This document shows, in pieces, positions 57,004-64,000 of a DNA stretch of 64,000 bases. Every line of letters starts with the position of its first letter. Position 1 is the first letter of the stretch. Under the pieces are notes generated by a model. The model had not been told where the DNA came from. It did not search any database and saw nothing but the letters and a program-made list of their open reading frames with translations. A program made the translations under genes and the position numbers. This DNA comes from Bacteroides fragilis (lineage in GTDB: Bacteria > Bacteroidota > Bacteroidia > Bacteroidales > Bacteroidaceae), in NCBI RefSeq assembly GCF_002849695.1, contig NZ_CP018937.1, positions 1,178,001-1,242,000 of the forward strand, in the 5' to 3' direction.

Positions 57004-57597
57004 TTACTTGATAGTATAAATAATGCTGAGTCCTATTTTCGTCGGGCCGAAATAATTCTTGTTGTTATGTCCCAGCTTCTCACCACACTTGCCACACGCA
57101 TATTTATCATAATTCAGGCGGGCATATCCTGCACCGATGGTAGCTTCCATGCTCCAGCGATTCTTGAGTATCCAGTGGTAACCGTAAGAGATACCTGCAC
57201 CATAGATTTTGCCGTCATAACGGTAGTTGCCCAACCCGAATATATCGAGATTGCTCATGTTTACATCGGCGTAATGGCCGTGCAGGCCGAAAAAACTACC
57301 GTTGAAACGTTCGCAAAGCCAGTAACGGAGTTCGGGTTGTACCAGCCAGTGCTTGATTTGTCTGTCTTTGGAGAATTTCCAGGGGTTGTAGTTGCCCGAT
57401 ACGTCAAGAGTAAGTTTTTTCGCCAAAGCCACTTCAAATCCCAGGTTCGGAGTACTGGTGGCCCAGTAGAGGGCATTGGTTTTGATGGCAAACTTGGGCA
57501 GATAAGTTTTTGTTCCCTGCTCTTGTGCATGTATGCCTGTGGCAAACACAAGCAGGAAGCATGCTGCTAAAAAATGTTTGATTGTTCTCATTTTCAT
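57004..57597 (-). CDS. DUF3575 outer-membrane protein
   Basis: 197 residues. Signal peptide ends TGIHAQ. Then come the DUF3575 features FAIKTNALYWATSTPNLGFEVALAKKLTLDVSGNYNPW and a C-terminal barrel-like ending FGPTKIGLSIIYTIK. Small beta-barrel, usually partner of a DUF3868 protein in fimbrial loci; here it is followed by that partner only. ATG 57597 and ATG 57591 are both possible starts. Confidence 0.82.
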   Translation of the reverse strand: MKMRTIKHFLAACFLLVFATGIHAQEQGTKTYLPKFAIKTNALYWATSTPNLGFEVALAKKLTLDVSGNYNPWKFSKDRQIKHWLVQPELRYWLCERFNGSFFGLHGHYADVNMSNLDIFGLGNYRYDGKIYGAGISYGYHWILKNRWSMEATIGAGYARLNYDKYACGKCGEKLGHNNKNYFGPTKIGLSIIYTIK

Positions 57598-57790
57598 TTT
57601 GGTCTAGGTTTTTACATAAACTATTTGCGAGATTAAACGTCTGAGAGGGGAAGTTTGTTGACTCATACTCAAAATAATGTTATAGGACATGCACGCTAAC
57701 ATTTTTAAGCAAATAATTGTTATCCTAATAAAGTCGGGATTCCAAACTTTTCATTTTCTTCGGGAAAGAGAGTGAAAATAAACGAGCAAT

Positions 57791-57806
57791 TGTAATTTGG
57801 ATTACA
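57791..57806. promoter_or_regulatory. Palindrome upstream of the acyl-CoA carboxylase operon
   Basis: TGTAAT-TTGG-ATTACA lies 53 bases before the ATG at 57859, near a weak -7 box TAACTTTA (57828-57835). Candidate operator; regulator unknown. Confidence 0.4.
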
Positions 57807-57858
57807 TCTATTCTCTTTTTTACATGCTAACTTTACATATACTTTAAAATAATAGCCT

Positions 57859-59403
57859 ATGAAAGAGCTTATCAATCGCCTGGAAGAGTTGAACAGGCAA
57901 GCTGAAAAAGGTGGCGGAGACGCCCGTATCGAGAAACAGCATTCTGTCGGAAAACTGACAGCACGTGAACGTATCGACCTGCTTCTGGAGAAAGGATCGT
58001 TTATTGAACTCGATAAACTGGTCACCCACCGTTGTACCGATTTCGGTATGGAGAAACAGAAGATTTCCGGTGACGGGGTTGTGACCGGATACGGAATGAT
58101 CGGCAAACGGCTTGTCTATGTCTTTGCTCAGGACTTTACCGTTTTTGGCGGTGCACTGTCCGAAACGTATGCCAAGAAGATTTGTAAAGTGATGGATATG
58201 GCTATGCAGATGGGGGCACCCATCATCGGGCTGAACGATTCCGGAGGAGCCCGCATTCAGGAAGGAGTCCGTTCGCTGGCCGGTTATGCGGAGATATTCT
58301 TACGCAATTCTTTAGCCTCGGGTGTCATTCCGCAGATCAGTGCCATCATGGGCCCGTGTGCGGGTGGGGCGGTCTATTCGCCTGCATTGACCGATTTTAT
58401 CCTGATGGTGAAAAACTCCGGTTATATGTTTATTACCGGTCCCGATGTGGTAAAAAGTGTTACGCAGGAGGAGGTCAGCAAAGAAGATCTGGGAGGGGCG
58501 GATGTCCATACTATGAAGTCGGGGGTGGCGCATCTTTCTGCCGAAAATGATATTGAATGTATCAATTACATCCGTGAACTGATTTCTTATCTGCCCGGCA
58601 ATAATATGGAGGAACCTCCGTTTGTGGCTACCACCGATTCTCCGACGCGGCTTACGCCCGAATTATCGGAACTTGTGCCTGCCAACCCCAATCAGCCATA
58701 CGATATAAAAGAGATGATCCGTGCCGTGGCGGATGATAATAGTTTCTTTGAATTGCAGGAAGAATTTGCCCGTAACATCGTTATCGGTTATATCCGCCTG
58801 AACGGGAAAACGATAGGAGTGGTGGCCAATCAGCCGTTGGCATTGGCCGGAACACTCGATATCAATGCTTCTATCAAAGCGGCACGTTTTGTGCGTTTCT
58901 GTGATGCGTTCAATATTCCGTTGCTCACGCTGGTTGATGTGCCGGGGTTTCTTCCGGGTGTGGATCAGGAGTATGGCGGCATTATCCGTAACGGTGCTAA
59001 ACTGCTCTATGCTTATTGCGAAGCCACTGTACCTAAAGTAACTGTCATTACCCGTAAAGCTTATGGCGGTGCTTATGATGTAATGAGTTCCAAGCATATC
59101 AGGGGAGATGTGAATCTGGCATACCCTACTGCCGAGATTGCCGTAATGGGGCCGGACGGTGCGGTGAATATTCTGTTCCGCAAAGAGATTGACAAAGCTG
59201 CAGATGCCGAGGCGAAAAGAAAAGAGCTACAGGATGATTATCGCAGTAAATTTGCCAATCCGTACCGGGCTGCCGAATTGGGCTATGTAGACGAAGTTAT
59301 CGACCCGGCCATAACCCGTATGCGCCTGATACGCAGTTTTGAGATGCTCGCTAATAAGCGGCAGTCCAATCCGCCGAAGAAACATTCAAACCTTCCACTT
59401 TAA
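57859..59403 (+). CDS. Acyl-CoA carboxylase, carboxyltransferase (beta) subunit
   Basis: 514 residues with the N- and C-terminal crotonase-like halves of propionyl-CoA carboxylase beta/methylmalonyl-CoA decarboxylase alpha. N-terminal half: [49 protein letters not shown]-terminal half: [19 protein letters not shown] and [11 protein letters not shown]. It moves a carboxyl group between carboxybiotin and an acyl-CoA. In Bacteroides this complex serves propionate formation or propionyl-CoA carboxylation; direction cannot be read. First gene of a three-gene operon, gaps of 18 and 7 bases. Confidence 0.92.
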   Translation: MKELINRLEELNRQAEKGGGDARIEKQHSVGKLTARERIDLLLEKGSFIELDKLVTHRCTDFGMEKQKISGDGVVTGYGMIGKRLVYVFAQDFTVFGGALSETYAKKICKVMDMAMQMGAPIIGLNDSGGARIQEGVRSLAGYAEIFLRNSLASGVIPQISAIMGPCAGGAVYSPALTDFILMVKNSGYMFITGPDVVKSVTQEEVSKEDLGGADVHTMKSGVAHLSAENDIECINYIRELISYLPGNNMEEPPFVATTDSPTRLTPELSELVPANPNQPYDIKEMIRAVADDNSFFELQEEFARNIVIGYIRLNGKTIGVVANQPLALAGTLDINASIKAARFVRFCDAFNIPLLTLVDVPGFLPGVDQEYGGIIRNGAKLLYAYCEATVPKVTVITRKAYGGAYDVMSSKHIRGDVNLAYPTAEIAVMGPDGAVNILFRKEIDKAADAEAKRKELQDDYRSKFANPYRAAELGYVDEVIDPAITRMRLIRSFEMLANKRQSNPPKKHSNLPL

Positions 59404-59421
59404 AGCAGAGGAGAACATCGT

Positions 59422-60933
59422 ATGATAAAAAAGATATTAGTTGCGAACCGTGGCGAGATTGCCATGCGTATTTTCCGTACCTGTCGGGTGATGAACATTG
59501 CTACGGTGGCTATTTATACCCGCGTAGACCGTGGTGCCTTGCATGTACGTTATGCCGAAGAGGCTTATTGTATCTCCGATTCGCCGGAAGATACCTCTTA
59601 TCTGAAGCCGGAGAAGATTCTGCAGATTGCTAAAAAGACGGGAGCTGCCATTCATCCGGGATATGGCTTTCTGTCTGAGAATGCGGACTTCGCCCGTCGT
59701 TGTGAGGAAGAAGGGGTTATCTTTATTGGTCCGAGTGCCGATATTATTGCCCGAATGGGTATTAAGACTGAGGCCCGCCGGATTATGCGTGAAGCCGGTT
59801 TACCGATCGTACCGGGCACGGAAGATCCGGTGAAAGGCATTGCCGAAGCCAAAAAGGTGGCTGCCGAAGTAGGCTATCCCATCATGCTGAAGGCACTTGC
59901 CGGAGGTGGTGGGAAAGGTATGCGTCTGGTACGCAGTGAAGAGGAGATGGAAACCGCACTTCGCCTTTCGCAATCCGAAGCCGGAACTTCATTTGGCAAC
60001 GATGCCGTTTATATTGAAAAATATATCGAGAATCCGCATCATATTGAGGTGCAGATACTGGGCGATAAATATGGCAATGTGATTCATCTGTACGAACGTG
60101 AATGTTCCATTCAACGGCGTAACCAGAAAGTGATCGAAGAGTCACCTTCTCCTTTTGTGAAGCCCGAAACACGTGCCAAAATGCTGAAGGTGGCAGTGGA
60201 AGCCTGCAAACGAATCAACTATTACAGTGCCGGTACGCTGGAGTTCATGATGGACAAAGACCAGAACTTTTATTTTCTGGAGATGAACACCCGTCTGCAG
60301 GTAGAGCATCCGGTGACGGAAGAATGTACGGGAGTGGATTTAGTGCGAGACATGATTTTGGTGGCTGCGGGCAACCGCCTCCCTTACCGGCAGGAAGATG
60401 TCGAATTTCGGGGTGCTGCCATCGAATGCCGCATCTATGCCGAAGATCCTGAAAATAACTTTATGCCTTCACCCGGGGTGATTACTGTCCGTGAGGCTCC
60501 CGAAGGGCGTAATGTTCGTTTGGACAGTGCTGCCTACGCCGGCTTTGAGGTTTCTCTACATTACGACCCGATGATTGCCAAACTTTGTTGTTGGGGGCGT
60601 AACCGTGATTCTGCCATTTCGAATATGGCCCGTGCACTGCGAGAATACAAGATTTTAGGTATCAAGACTACGATTCCTTTCCACCAGCGTGTGTTGAAGA
60701 ATGCGGCTTTCCTGAAAGGAGAATACGATACTACTTTCATCGACACCCGTTTCGACAAGGAAGACCTGAAGCGCAGGCAGAATACCGATCCGACTGTAGC
60801 GGTGATTGCTGCTGCGCTGAAGCACTATGAAGAAGAAAAAGAGGCTGCTTCACGCGCCACTACGCTTCCGGTAGTAGGAGATTCGCTTTGGAAATATTAC
60901 GGCAAGTTGCAGATGACTGCCAATAACTATTAA
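59422..60933 (+). CDS. Biotin carboxylase subunit
   Basis: 503 residues. ATP-grasp biotin carboxylase: IKKILVANRGEIAMRIFRTCR at the start, HPGYGFLSENADFARRCEEEG, the glycine loop LAGGGGKGMRLV, the catalytic region YFLEMNTRLQVEHPVTE, and VRLDSAAYAGFEVSLHYDPMIAKL near the end. Carboxylates the biotin of the small subunit encoded next, using ATP and bicarbonate. No lipoyl domain is fused, as expected for a three-part complex. It depends on biotin made by the operon at 42-48 kb. Confidence 0.94.
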   Translation: MIKKILVANRGEIAMRIFRTCRVMNIATVAIYTRVDRGALHVRYAEEAYCISDSPEDTSYLKPEKILQIAKKTGAAIHPGYGFLSENADFARRCEEEGVIFIGPSADIIARMGIKTEARRIMREAGLPIVPGTEDPVKGIAEAKKVAAEVGYPIMLKALAGGGGKGMRLVRSEEEMETALRLSQSEAGTSFGNDAVYIEKYIENPHHIEVQILGDKYGNVIHLYERECSIQRRNQKVIEESPSPFVKPETRAKMLKVAVEACKRINYYSAGTLEFMMDKDQNFYFLEMNTRLQVEHPVTEECTGVDLVRDMILVAAGNRLPYRQEDVEFRGAAIECRIYAEDPENNFMPSPGVITVREAPEGRNVRLDSAAYAGFEVSLHYDPMIAKLCCWGRNRDSAISNMARALREYKILGIKTTIPFHQRVLKNAAFLKGEYDTTFIDTRFDKEDLKRRQNTDPTVAVIAAALKHYEEEKEAASRATTLPVVGDSLWKYYGKLQMTANNY

Positions 60934-60940
60934 ACTCAGA

Positions 60941-61471
60941 ATGATTATGACAACAATATTAGCAACCTATTATGCCAAGATACAGGATGTGCCCGACAGT
61001 GAATATAAAGTGGAGATACTGGAAGACGGGCCTGTGAAGAAAGTGGCGGTTAACGGAAAAGTATATGATGTGGACTATAATGTAGGAGGTGATTCTATCT
61101 ATTCCATCATCATCAATCATCATTCGCACGGAGTACAGATATCTCCGACTTCCCATTCCTCCTATACCATTATGAATAAGGGGGAACTTTATCAGATTGA
61201 ACTGAAAGGGGAGTTGGAAAAGATTCATAATGCCCGTAACGGAGCAGATGTCGTAGGACGTCAGGTGGTTGTGGCTCCTATGCCGGGTGTTATCCTGAAA
61301 ACTTATGTGAAGAAAGGAGACGAAGTGAAGAAGGGTGATCCGCTATGTGTGTTGGTCGCCATGAAGATGGAGAATGAAATTCGTTCGGTGGCTGATGGGG
61401 TGGTGAAAGAGATTTTTGTGGAAGAAAATACGAAAGTGGGATTAAATGACCGCATCATGGTGGTTGAGTAA
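60941..61471 (+). CDS. Biotin carboxyl carrier subunit
   Basis: 176 residues. The C-terminal 75 residues are a biotinyl domain with the AMKMEN motif; the Lys is the biotin site. The N-terminal 95 residues are a small beta domain (EILEDGPVKKVAVNGKVYDVDYNVGG) that probably docks to the other subunits. ATG 60947 is an alternative start. It closes the carboxylase operon and is followed by a terminator. Confidence 0.92.
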   Translation: MIMTTILATYYAKIQDVPDSEYKVEILEDGPVKKVAVNGKVYDVDYNVGGDSIYSIIINHHSHGVQISPTSHSSYTIMNKGELYQIELKGELEKIHNARNGADVVGRQVVVAPMPGVILKTYVKKGDEVKKGDPLCVLVAMKMENEIRSVADGVVKEIFVEENTKVGLNDRIMVVE

Positions 61472-61493
61472 CAAACAGGTATTTAAGAGGTAG

Positions 61494-61527
61494 GGGCTCT
61501 GGAAGTTTTTATTTCAGAGCTCTTTTT
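61494..61527 (+). terminator. Rho-independent terminator of the carboxylase operon
   Basis: GGGCTCTG (61494-61501) pairs with CAGAGCTC (61515-61522, one G-U pair), followed by TTTTT. Confidence 0.8.
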
Positions 61528-61622
61528 ATGTGTATTGTTATCTTTCATTGAAATAGATATAGTTAGCTTTTGGAGACCGGTATAAGATATTCTTAATCAT
61601 TCCTAAAAAGAACTTGCTTCGT

Positions 61623-61662
61623 TTTGTCAATTCAGAATCTGTTCGTAGTTTTGCGAACAATA
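61623..61662 (+). promoter_or_regulatory. ArsR-type promoter with overlapping operator 1
   Basis: TTTG at 61623-61626, exactly 19 bases, TAGTTTTG at 61646-61653: a textbook Bacteroides promoter. An inverted repeat ATCTGTTCGT-N6-GCGAACAATA (61637-61662) covers the -7 box. Same site type as 62028-62053. Confidence 0.85.
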
Positions 61663-61682
61663 AACAATGGGAGAATGATAAA

Positions 61683-62009
61683 GTGAAAACAAAGCAGTAC
61701 ACAGAAAAGCAGGAGCAGCTTGCCCGCTTTGCCAAGGCTATGGGACATCCGGCGAGGATTGCTATCCTTAGTTTCTTAGCGAAACAGGATAGTTGTTATT
61801 TCGGGGATATCCATGAAGAGTTGCCTATTGCCAAGGCAACCGTCTCACAGCATTTAAAAGAACTGAAAGATGCAGGATTGATTCAGGGAGAAATAGAAGC
61901 GCCTAAAGTTCGGTATTGCATCAACCGTGAGAACTGGGAGTTTGCCCGGTTGTTATTCGTAGAGTTTTTAAACGATTGCACCTGTACCGGGACATCATGT
62001 TGTGGGTAA
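61683..62009 (+). CDS. arsR: ArsR-family repressor
   Basis: 108 residues from GTG 61683; an in-frame ATG at 61614 is upstream of the promoter and is rejected. Winged-helix ArsR/SmtB fold: [50 protein letters not shown], with recognition helix around [10 protein letters not shown]. The C-terminal [11 protein letters not shown] supplies a cysteine cluster, probably the arsenic(III) site. Arsenite binding should release both operators, inducing itself and the methyltransferase gene 95 bases downstream. Confidence 0.9.
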   Translation: MKTKQYTEKQEQLARFAKAMGHPARIAILSFLAKQDSCYFGDIHEELPIAKATVSQHLKELKDAGLIQGEIEAPKVRYCINRENWEFARLLFVEFLNDCTCTGTSCCG

Positions 62010-62027
62010 AGGGATTTTTTTTACGAA

Positions 62028-62053
62028 ATCTGTTCGTGTATTTACGAACAGAT
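62028..62053 (+). promoter_or_regulatory. ArsR operator 2 (upstream of arsM)
   Basis: Perfect inverted repeat ATCTGTTCGT (62028-62037)-N6-ACGAACAGAT (62044-62053), 26 bases, with a possible -7 box TATTCTTG at 62053-62060. It matches operator 1 in half-site and spacing. Confidence 0.88.
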
Positions 62054-62104
62054 ATTCTTGCAATACGATTTTAATGAAGAGTATCGGATACGGAAGATTA
62101 TAGT

Positions 62105-62956
62105 ATGATTAAAAATGAGAACAAGATGGAAAAGAATCAGATAAAAAACAATCAAGATTTAAAGGAGTTAGTGAAACAACGTTATAGTGAGCTCGCTCTG
62201 AATGCAGAAGAGCTGAAAGGTTGCTGTTGCGGTAGAAACCCCTTGGCTGCTTCAAAAAAAGTATTTACCATAATGAGTGAGGACTATACAAATCTGAAAG
62301 GTTATGAACCTGATGCGGATTTAGGGGTCGGCTGCGGATTACCTACACAATATGCCAATATCAGTGAAGGTGATACAGTGGTTGATTTAGGTTCGGGAGC
62401 AGGGAATGATTGCTTTATTGCCCGTGCGGAAGTAGGTGAAAGCGGTAAGGTCATTGGTATTGACTTTTCCCCTCAAATGATAACAAAAGCACGTAACAAC
62501 GCACTTAAACGGGGATATGCCAATGTGGAGTTCTTAGAAGGTGATATAGAGAATATGCCTTTACTGGATAATACGGCAGACGTCGTTGTGAGCAACTGTG
62601 TACTTAATCTGCTTCCTGAAAAGAATATTATTTTCAAAGAGATTTATCGTGTGCTGAAGCCTGGCGGACATTTCTGTATATCCGATGTTGTACTTAATGG
62701 AACATTCCCCAAAAAGTTTACTGATAATGCGGCGATGTATGCAGGGTGCATCGCAAGTGCTATTCAAAAGGAAGATTATTTGCAGGAGATAGAAAAGGCC
62801 GACTTTGTGGATATTCGTATTGCGAGGACTAAAACGGTTCTTATTCCTGATGAAGTGTTATATGAACATCTGGATGAAGACACGATCCGAAAGTATAAAT
62901 CCGGAAATGTCGGGATTTACTCAATTACAGTAACGGGAGAAAAACGATCTTTGTAA
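62105..62956 (+). CDS. arsM: Arsenite S-adenosylmethionine methyltransferase
   Basis: 283 residues; ATG 62129 is an alternative start. SAM motif VVDLGSGAGNDCFIAR, then VIGIDFSPQMI. Cysteines typical for ArsM: ELKGCCCGRN, GVGCGLP, SNCVLNLLPE and AGCIASA, which would bind trivalent arsenic. C-terminal region is the usual ArsM domain. It methylates As(III) to mono- and dimethylated forms, a step toward volatile or more easily exported products. Regulated by the ArsR operator upstream. No arsenite pump gene is seen here. Confidence 0.92.
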   Translation: MIKNENKMEKNQIKNNQDLKELVKQRYSELALNAEELKGCCCGRNPLAASKKVFTIMSEDYTNLKGYEPDADLGVGCGLPTQYANISEGDTVVDLGSGAGNDCFIARAEVGESGKVIGIDFSPQMITKARNNALKRGYANVEFLEGDIENMPLLDNTADVVVSNCVLNLLPEKNIIFKEIYRVLKPGGHFCISDVVLNGTFPKKFTDNAAMYAGCIASAIQKEDYLQEIEKADFVDIRIARTKTVLIPDEVLYEHLDEDTIRKYKSGNVGIYSITVTGEKRSL

Positions 62957-62993
62957 TATGCGGATTCTTAATTCTTTCCGTTTAAATGGATAT

Positions 62994-63030
62994 AATTCCG
63001 GTTATCGCTGATTCTGCGTTAACCGGAATT
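62994..63030. terminator. Terminator between arsM and the amidohydrolase gene
   Basis: AATTCCGGTTA (62994-63004) pairs with TAACCGGAATT (63020-63030), then TTATTT; it can serve both convergent genes. Confidence 0.8.
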
Positions 63031-63065
63031 TTATTTGGAGGGGAGTCGGGCTTTTCTACGTGAGA

Positions 63066-64000
63066 TTAAATATTATTCTTGTATATTGTTCCTCCCTTCA
63101 TAATCATTGCGAAATTTCTTTCCGGATCGCCCAGTAGTGTAATGTCTTTCAGTACATCTCCATCTACCAAGATTAAATCGGCCCAGGCTCCTTCTTCTAT
63201 ACTGCCTAACTTTCCTGGATAGGGGTTTCTTGCACCAGATAAGGCCAGTAACTCCGCATTATCATGTGTCACCATTTTAAGAATTTCAAAATTGCTGAAC
63301 CATTTCTGTAATTTGAGGATACCTTGATTCTGATTTTTCGTATTGGCCGGATTGAATAGTAAATCTGTTCCCCATGCCAACTTGACCTTATATTTCTTTG
63401 CCAGTTGATATGTCTGGTCTGTACCCTGAACTACTAAAGCATGTTTCTCCTGCTGTTCTTTCGTAGGGAACTGATTATCTCCCAAAGTGAAAGGCTGCAT
63501 ACTGAGCCATATCTCTTTCTCCGCAATCAGTTCCATAGTCGCCTCATCAATCAGATGTCCGTGCTCAATACTTTTTACTCCCGCATGGATAGCTCGTTGA
63601 ATAGCTCTGGGCACATAGACATGCACCATTACATAGGTTCCCGCATCTTCTGCCGCTTTGACAGCAGCATGAATTTCTTCTTCAAAAAACTGTGTGTCTT
63701 CCAACCGATCGTATAGAGAAGCAACTCCGCCGCCTGTCATCAACTTGATCTGGCTGGCTCCCAAGCGGAGATTGTTGCGTGCGGCAACAGTTACGGCATC
63801 CACTCCATCGGCAATAATGGCAGCACCTATCTCTTCCGTATGCGTTAATCCGCAACAATCGAATGGACGCGGTTCGTCATACACCGCTCTGAAATCTCCA
63901 TGTCCTCCTGTCTGAGAGATAAGGGAACCGCTTGGATAGATACGTGGTCCGGAAAGAATCCCTTCATCAATGGCCCGTTTTAGTCCGAAGACCGGACCAC
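63066..64000 (-). CDS. Amidohydrolase (imidazolonepropionase/prolidase-like), N-terminus cut
   Basis: About 311 codons visible; the frame remains open to the window edge, so the start is outside. Amidohydrolase-superfamily signs: a possible carboxylated Lys in QIKLMTGGG, metal His residues in VMVHVYV and SIEHGHLID, and Asp in WGTDLL. The HGDFRAVYDEPRP and SGPRIYPSG segments are typical of this COG1228-type group (Xaa-Pro peptidase or related cyclic-amide hydrolases). Convergent with arsM. Substrate is not known. A possible inner GTG at 63884 is not the true start. Confidence 0.82.
   Translation of the reverse strand, partial: GPVFGLKRAIDEGILSGPRIYPSGSLISQTGGHGDFRAVYDEPRPFDCCGLTHTEEIGAAIIADGVDAVTVAARNNLRLGASQIKLMTGGGVASLYDRLEDTQFFEEEIHAAVKAAEDAGTYVMVHVYVPRAIQRAIHAGVKSIEHGHLIDEATMELIAEKEIWLSMQPFTLGDNQFPTKEQQEKHALVVQGTDQTYQLAKKYKVKLAWGTDLLFNPANTKNQNQGILKLQKWFSNFEILKMVTHDNAELLALSGARNPYPGKLGSIEEGAWADLILVDGDVLKDITLLGDPERNFAMIMKGGTIYKNNI

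Noticed and set aside
61614..61682. ATG start 23 codons upstream for arsR
   Set aside because: It lies before the promoter and operator; GTG 61683 is the credible start.

Overview
The window looks like a chromosomal segment of a gut Bacteroides, probably of the fragilis/thetaiotaomicron group. Evidence: Bacteroidetes-type promoters (a TAnnTTTG -7 box, sometimes with TTTG about 19-22 bases upstream), a SusC/SusD pair, many 'SC' lipobox lipoproteins, a DUF3575/DUF3868 pair, NtrC-type regulation and a biotin carboxylase complex of the propionate-metabolising kind. I see no rRNA, tRNA, insertion sequence, prophage or CRISPR array. Protein calls rest on recognising motifs by eye; no database search was run.

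Layout. (1) 1-6770, minus strand: a cobalamin riboswitch leads a BtuB-type TonB receptor, a BtuG-like beta-propeller lipoprotein, a second propeller lipoprotein with a PKD-like domain, and a MACPF (perforin-fold) lipoprotein gene cut by the window edge. The last two are AT-rich and look acquired. (2) 7-17 kb: a thioredoxin-like lipoprotein, an unknown 612-residue protein, a PhoR/PhoB-like pair, a transglutaminase-like protein and a Wzi-like outer-membrane protein with its small lipoprotein. (3) 16.7-28.4 kb: DUF3805, ABC-F, PHP phosphatase and GH16 genes in one run, then a PL8-type lyase, a sugar-isomerase-like protein, an aminotransferase, a LolC/E-like permease and a GT2 glycosyltransferase. 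(4) 28.5-40.7 kb: an AI-2E-family protein, a histidine kinase and a sigma-54 activator, divergent from a five-gene efflux operon (TolC, membrane fusion protein, two FtsX/MacB permeases, one ATPase). The operon has a textbook -24/-12 promoter and three palindromic candidate enhancer sites. (5) 40.8-48.5 kb: type II NADH dehydrogenase and a compact biotin operon in which six activities are held in four genes (BioB-BioA fusion, BioF, BioG-BioC fusion, BioD) behind a small leader ORF. (6) 48.6-57.6 kb: a SusC/SusD pair divergent from the biotin operon across a palindrome, a lactate permease and an orphan DUF3868/DUF3575 pair. (7) 57.9-64 kb: a three-subunit biotin-dependent acyl-CoA carboxylase, an arsR-arsM arsenic operon with two matching operators, and a truncated amidohydrolase.

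The intergenic DNA is unusually structured. Three separate arrays of short motifs share a 22-base period (6982-7113, 13221-13305, 55412-55499) but have different cores. At least five inverted-repeat elements with TTCACCACAGA-type ends sit between genes, several inside operons. A CTCTCC..GGGAG palindromic repeat has been read in frame into the N-termini of three proteins.

Best candidates for something new: the MACPF gene at the end of a B12 operon, the 22-base-period arrays, and the sigma-54 efflux circuit with an almost leaderless first gene.
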